23,729 bases of DNA, taken from positions 1 to 23,729 of the IMG/VR virus record IMGVR_UViG_3300044726_000001, one strand, 5' to 3'. The position numbers and the translations under genes are program-made. Shown piece by piece: positions 22,012 to 23,729 of this stretch. The notes beneath the pieces are model-generated. The model did no database searches. It worked only from the letters and a program-made list of their open reading frames with translations, and had not been told where the DNA came from. The number at the start of each line of letters is the position of its first letter. Positions within the stretch are counted from its first letter, which is position 1. Source of the stretch: a virus.

Positions 22012-23729
22012 ATGACATTCCAAGCAGTACCACTCGACATCATGAAGATGCGGAACATGGCCCAGAGAATGCAAGCTGGTGGTCAACCCGAGGTATTCCC
22101 CTATCCTGACGATCCTGAGGCACAGAACCTGCCACCTGAGGTAGTCGATGCTCAACCACGGGGCGACATGACTGCGACTGACTGGGAGACTGATCCCGGA
22201 TTCCAGCAGGAAGTACCTGAAGAAAGGGACGAGTCCCTATCTCCCGAGGCTGATCCTGTTGAACGGATAGCCCAGATCGAGCAGGAGATCAAGGTAACCA
22301 CGGCTCGTGCTCGTGAGGAACGTGAGCTGGCCTCTGCTGCTGCGATCAAGGCTGCTGACGAGAAGTCCGAGAAGGCTCAGGCACTGGTCAGGGAGCTTGA
22401 GACCAAGGCTGCTGAGAGCAAGGCCCACCTAGCCCAATTACTGGAGGAACATCACACCATCAGTCAGGCTGAGGCTCCCAAGGAAGCTGCTCCGGTCGAT
22501 GAAGCCAAGCAGAAGATGTACGAATCAGGCGACTTCCCACCGAACTTCAAGATACCGGACGAGGATGCGGCTCTGTTCGAGGCTACTCAGGATGCCAGAA
22601 GCAAGTCCATCATGGATCGTATGCAGGGTGGGATCGATCAGGCTGCTCAGATGGGGCAAATCCCTGAGCCTGAAGCTGTCGCACGTCCTATCCGTGAAGG
22701 TGATGAGCTGACTGCCGGAACTGAGCAAGCTGCTACTCCCGAGATGCCTGATGATATCGCTGCTGTCCCTGCTGCCGAGACTCCAGAGGTCGGGCCTGAC
22801 ATGGATGCCCAGCTCAATGCCATGATCCTGAAGAGCAAGATGAGTCAGAGTGATCTCAATAAGCCTGAGGACTTGGGTGGGATGCAGGATCAGCTCGGTC
22901 AGATGATCGCCAAGAGCCAAGCAAGCCAAGCAGAGATCAAGACACCTGATGTTACCTCTCCACTGGGCAGTGTACAGCCTCCGACAGAGAGCGCACTGCC
23001 TACGGCGGAGAATGTACGGTCTCCGGTGGACACGGATGTCACTGACTTCGGGCCAACCATAGCCAAGATACTCCAGAACTTCGTGCCTCCACCCGGACAA
23101 CCACAGCCCGGACAACCACCTGCTGGTCAACCATCGCCACTGGAAGCTGCTATGCCTCCTCCGCCTGATGAGGGTATGACTCCAGAGCAACAGCAAGCAC
23201 TCCAAGCTCAGATGGCAGGTGGAAGCCCAGAGCAACTGACTACCCAGCCAGTACAGGCAGAGCAACCATCGCCTCTCGAGCAAGCAGCTCAACCTCAAGG
23301 TCAGGGTGGGCTGGCTCCTATCGGCATGAAGGAAGCTCTGTCCATGAGTCCGGGTGCAGAGCAGGGAGGGGCATTACCCGTGGCAGCAGCTCCGGCAGCT
23401 CCAGTGCCAGCTACTCCGAGTGCAATCGCAGCGCAGCCAATCAAGCAGCAGCCCAACGAGATGGCGACGATCATGCAGGAGTACCAGAGGAAGAAGGCTG
23501 AACTCGAGGCCAAGCAGGAGAAGATACTCAATGACCTGCAAGGCAAGATAGGTGGGGCATCTGGCAATCTGCTGGCCCTGTCCCGTGGGTTCCTTGCGCC
23601 TAATCTTGGTGGTCAGTTCGCTACCTCTATGGGTAACGCTATCGGATCGTACCAAGACTACAACCAGCAGCAGATCAGGAACCAATCTCTGGTCGCGCAG
23701 CAACAGCTCAACCTCGCCAAGCTACAGGC
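22012..23729 (+). CDS. Probable internal virion protein (3' partial)
   Basis: ATG at 22012 follows AGGAG at 22000-22004 with 7-base spacing. The frame stays open to the window end, so 572 residues are visible and the stop lies beyond. The product begins MTFQAVPLDIMKMRNMAQR. Residues about 83-148 are a charged coiled coil (RIAQIEQEIKVTTARAREER). Most of residues 150-450 are low complexity, rich in Pro, Gln, Ala and Glu, with PPGQPQPGQPPAGQP. A second coiled coil appears near 483-510, then GNLLALSRGFLAPNLGGQF. Acidic and disordered with coils, it resembles large ejection or inner-core proteins but carries no transglycosylase motif in the visible part. Palindrome copy 7 is near the start. Confidence 0.62.
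   Translation, partial: MTFQAVPLDIMKMRNMAQRMQAGGQPEVFPYPDDPEAQNLPPEVVDAQPRGDMTATDWETDPGFQQEVPEERDESLSPEADPVERIAQIEQEIKVTTARAREERELASAAAIKAADEKSEKAQALVRELETKAAESKAHLAQLLEEHHTISQAEAPKEAAPVDEAKQKMYESGDFPPNFKIPDEDAALFEATQDARSKSIMDRMQGGIDQAAQMGQIPEPEAVARPIREGDELTAGTEQAATPEMPDDIAAVPAAETPEVGPDMDAQLNAMILKSKMSQSDLNKPEDLGGMQDQLGQMIAKSQASQAEIKTPDVTSPLGSVQPPTESALPTAENVRSPVDTDVTDFGPTIAKILQNFVPPPGQPQPGQPPAGQPSPLEAAMPPPPDEGMTPEQQQALQAQMAGGSPEQLTTQPVQAEQPSPLEQAAQPQGQGGLAPIGMKEALSMSPGAEQGGALPVAAAPAAPVPATPSAIAAQPIKQQPNEMATIMQEYQRKKAELEAKQEKILNDLQGKIGGASGNLLALSRGFLAPNLGGQFATSMGNAIGSYQDYNQQQIRNQSLVAQQQLNLAKLQ
22225..22238. repeat. Dispersed palindrome, copy 7 (inside the last gene)
   Basis: AGGGACGAGTCCCT is read AGG-GAC-GAG-TCC-CT (Arg-Asp-Glu-Ser-Leu), beginning at codon position 1. 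It is identical to copy 4 at 12819, 9.4 kb away, although the two lie in different contexts. Confidence 0.78.

Noticed and set aside
22525-23298. A 257-codon open frame on the minus strand
   Set aside because: It is antisense to the last large gene. The Leu/Ser/Trp/Arg-rich product is a typical shadow of Gln/Pro/Ala-rich coding DNA.

Overview
The window is a contiguous morphogenesis (virion structure) module of a double-stranded DNA tailed bacteriophage or prophage, most likely short-tailed (podovirus-like). All genes lie on the + strand, are tightly packed, and are joined by TAATG, ATGA or GTGA overlaps or by gaps of a few bases carrying Shine-Dalgarno sequences. The portal and one tail adaptor look like the family typified by Escherichia phage SU10, judged from remembered family patterns and not from a database search. 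The host cannot be read from this sequence. There is no integrase, repressor, lysis, replication or large terminase gene here, and no tRNA or CRISPR.

Layout. 2-463: end of a gene entering from the left, function unknown. 464-5476: portal, two very small genes (3030-3167 and 3164-3340), a GroES/Cpn10-like co-chaperonin, a scaffold-like coiled-coil protein, and a conserved-looking protein just before the capsid genes. 5496-8589: capsid block with a probable decoration protein, the major capsid protein, a 143-base gap with a hairpin, and two structural proteins that share a domain. 8600-10881: a 707-residue low-complexity protein with Lys-Gly-Gly motifs and a dnaX-like slippery site, then a 52-residue basic protein. 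10884-13869: connector block with an adaptor carrying a discoidin-like insert, a zinc-ribbon protein, a short fibre-like protein, a small possible winged-helix protein and an SU10-type adaptor. 13873-17151: a 1092-residue tail fibre with four 110-residue tandem repeats. 17155-19481: the nozzle (tail hub) and a small partner. 19484-23729: three large proteins rich in Ala, Gly, Gln or Pro, probably internal or ejected virion proteins. The last one runs off the right edge.

How the genes fit together. The portal nucleates the head. The scaffold and the capsid protein assemble the shell, possibly with the phage's own GroES-like cap helping capsid folding by host GroEL. The decoration and paralogous proteins probably dress the head. 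The adaptors and nozzle close the portal and form the tail, fibres attach to it, and the last three proteins would be packaged for DNA ejection. These roles are inferred from order and family resemblance.

Most notable signals. (1) A dispersed 14-16 base palindrome (consensus AGGGACGNGTCCCT) occurs seven times, in gaps and in genes in all three codon phases. (2) An A9 run forms an in-frame A AAA AAG heptamer with an upstream SD-like tract, a downstream stem and an immediate -1 stop, inside the 8600-10723 gene. (3) The GroES-like gene lies inside the head module. (4) The fibre has an exact 330-base period. (5) Two different fibre-like proteins share a 92-residue C-terminal module.
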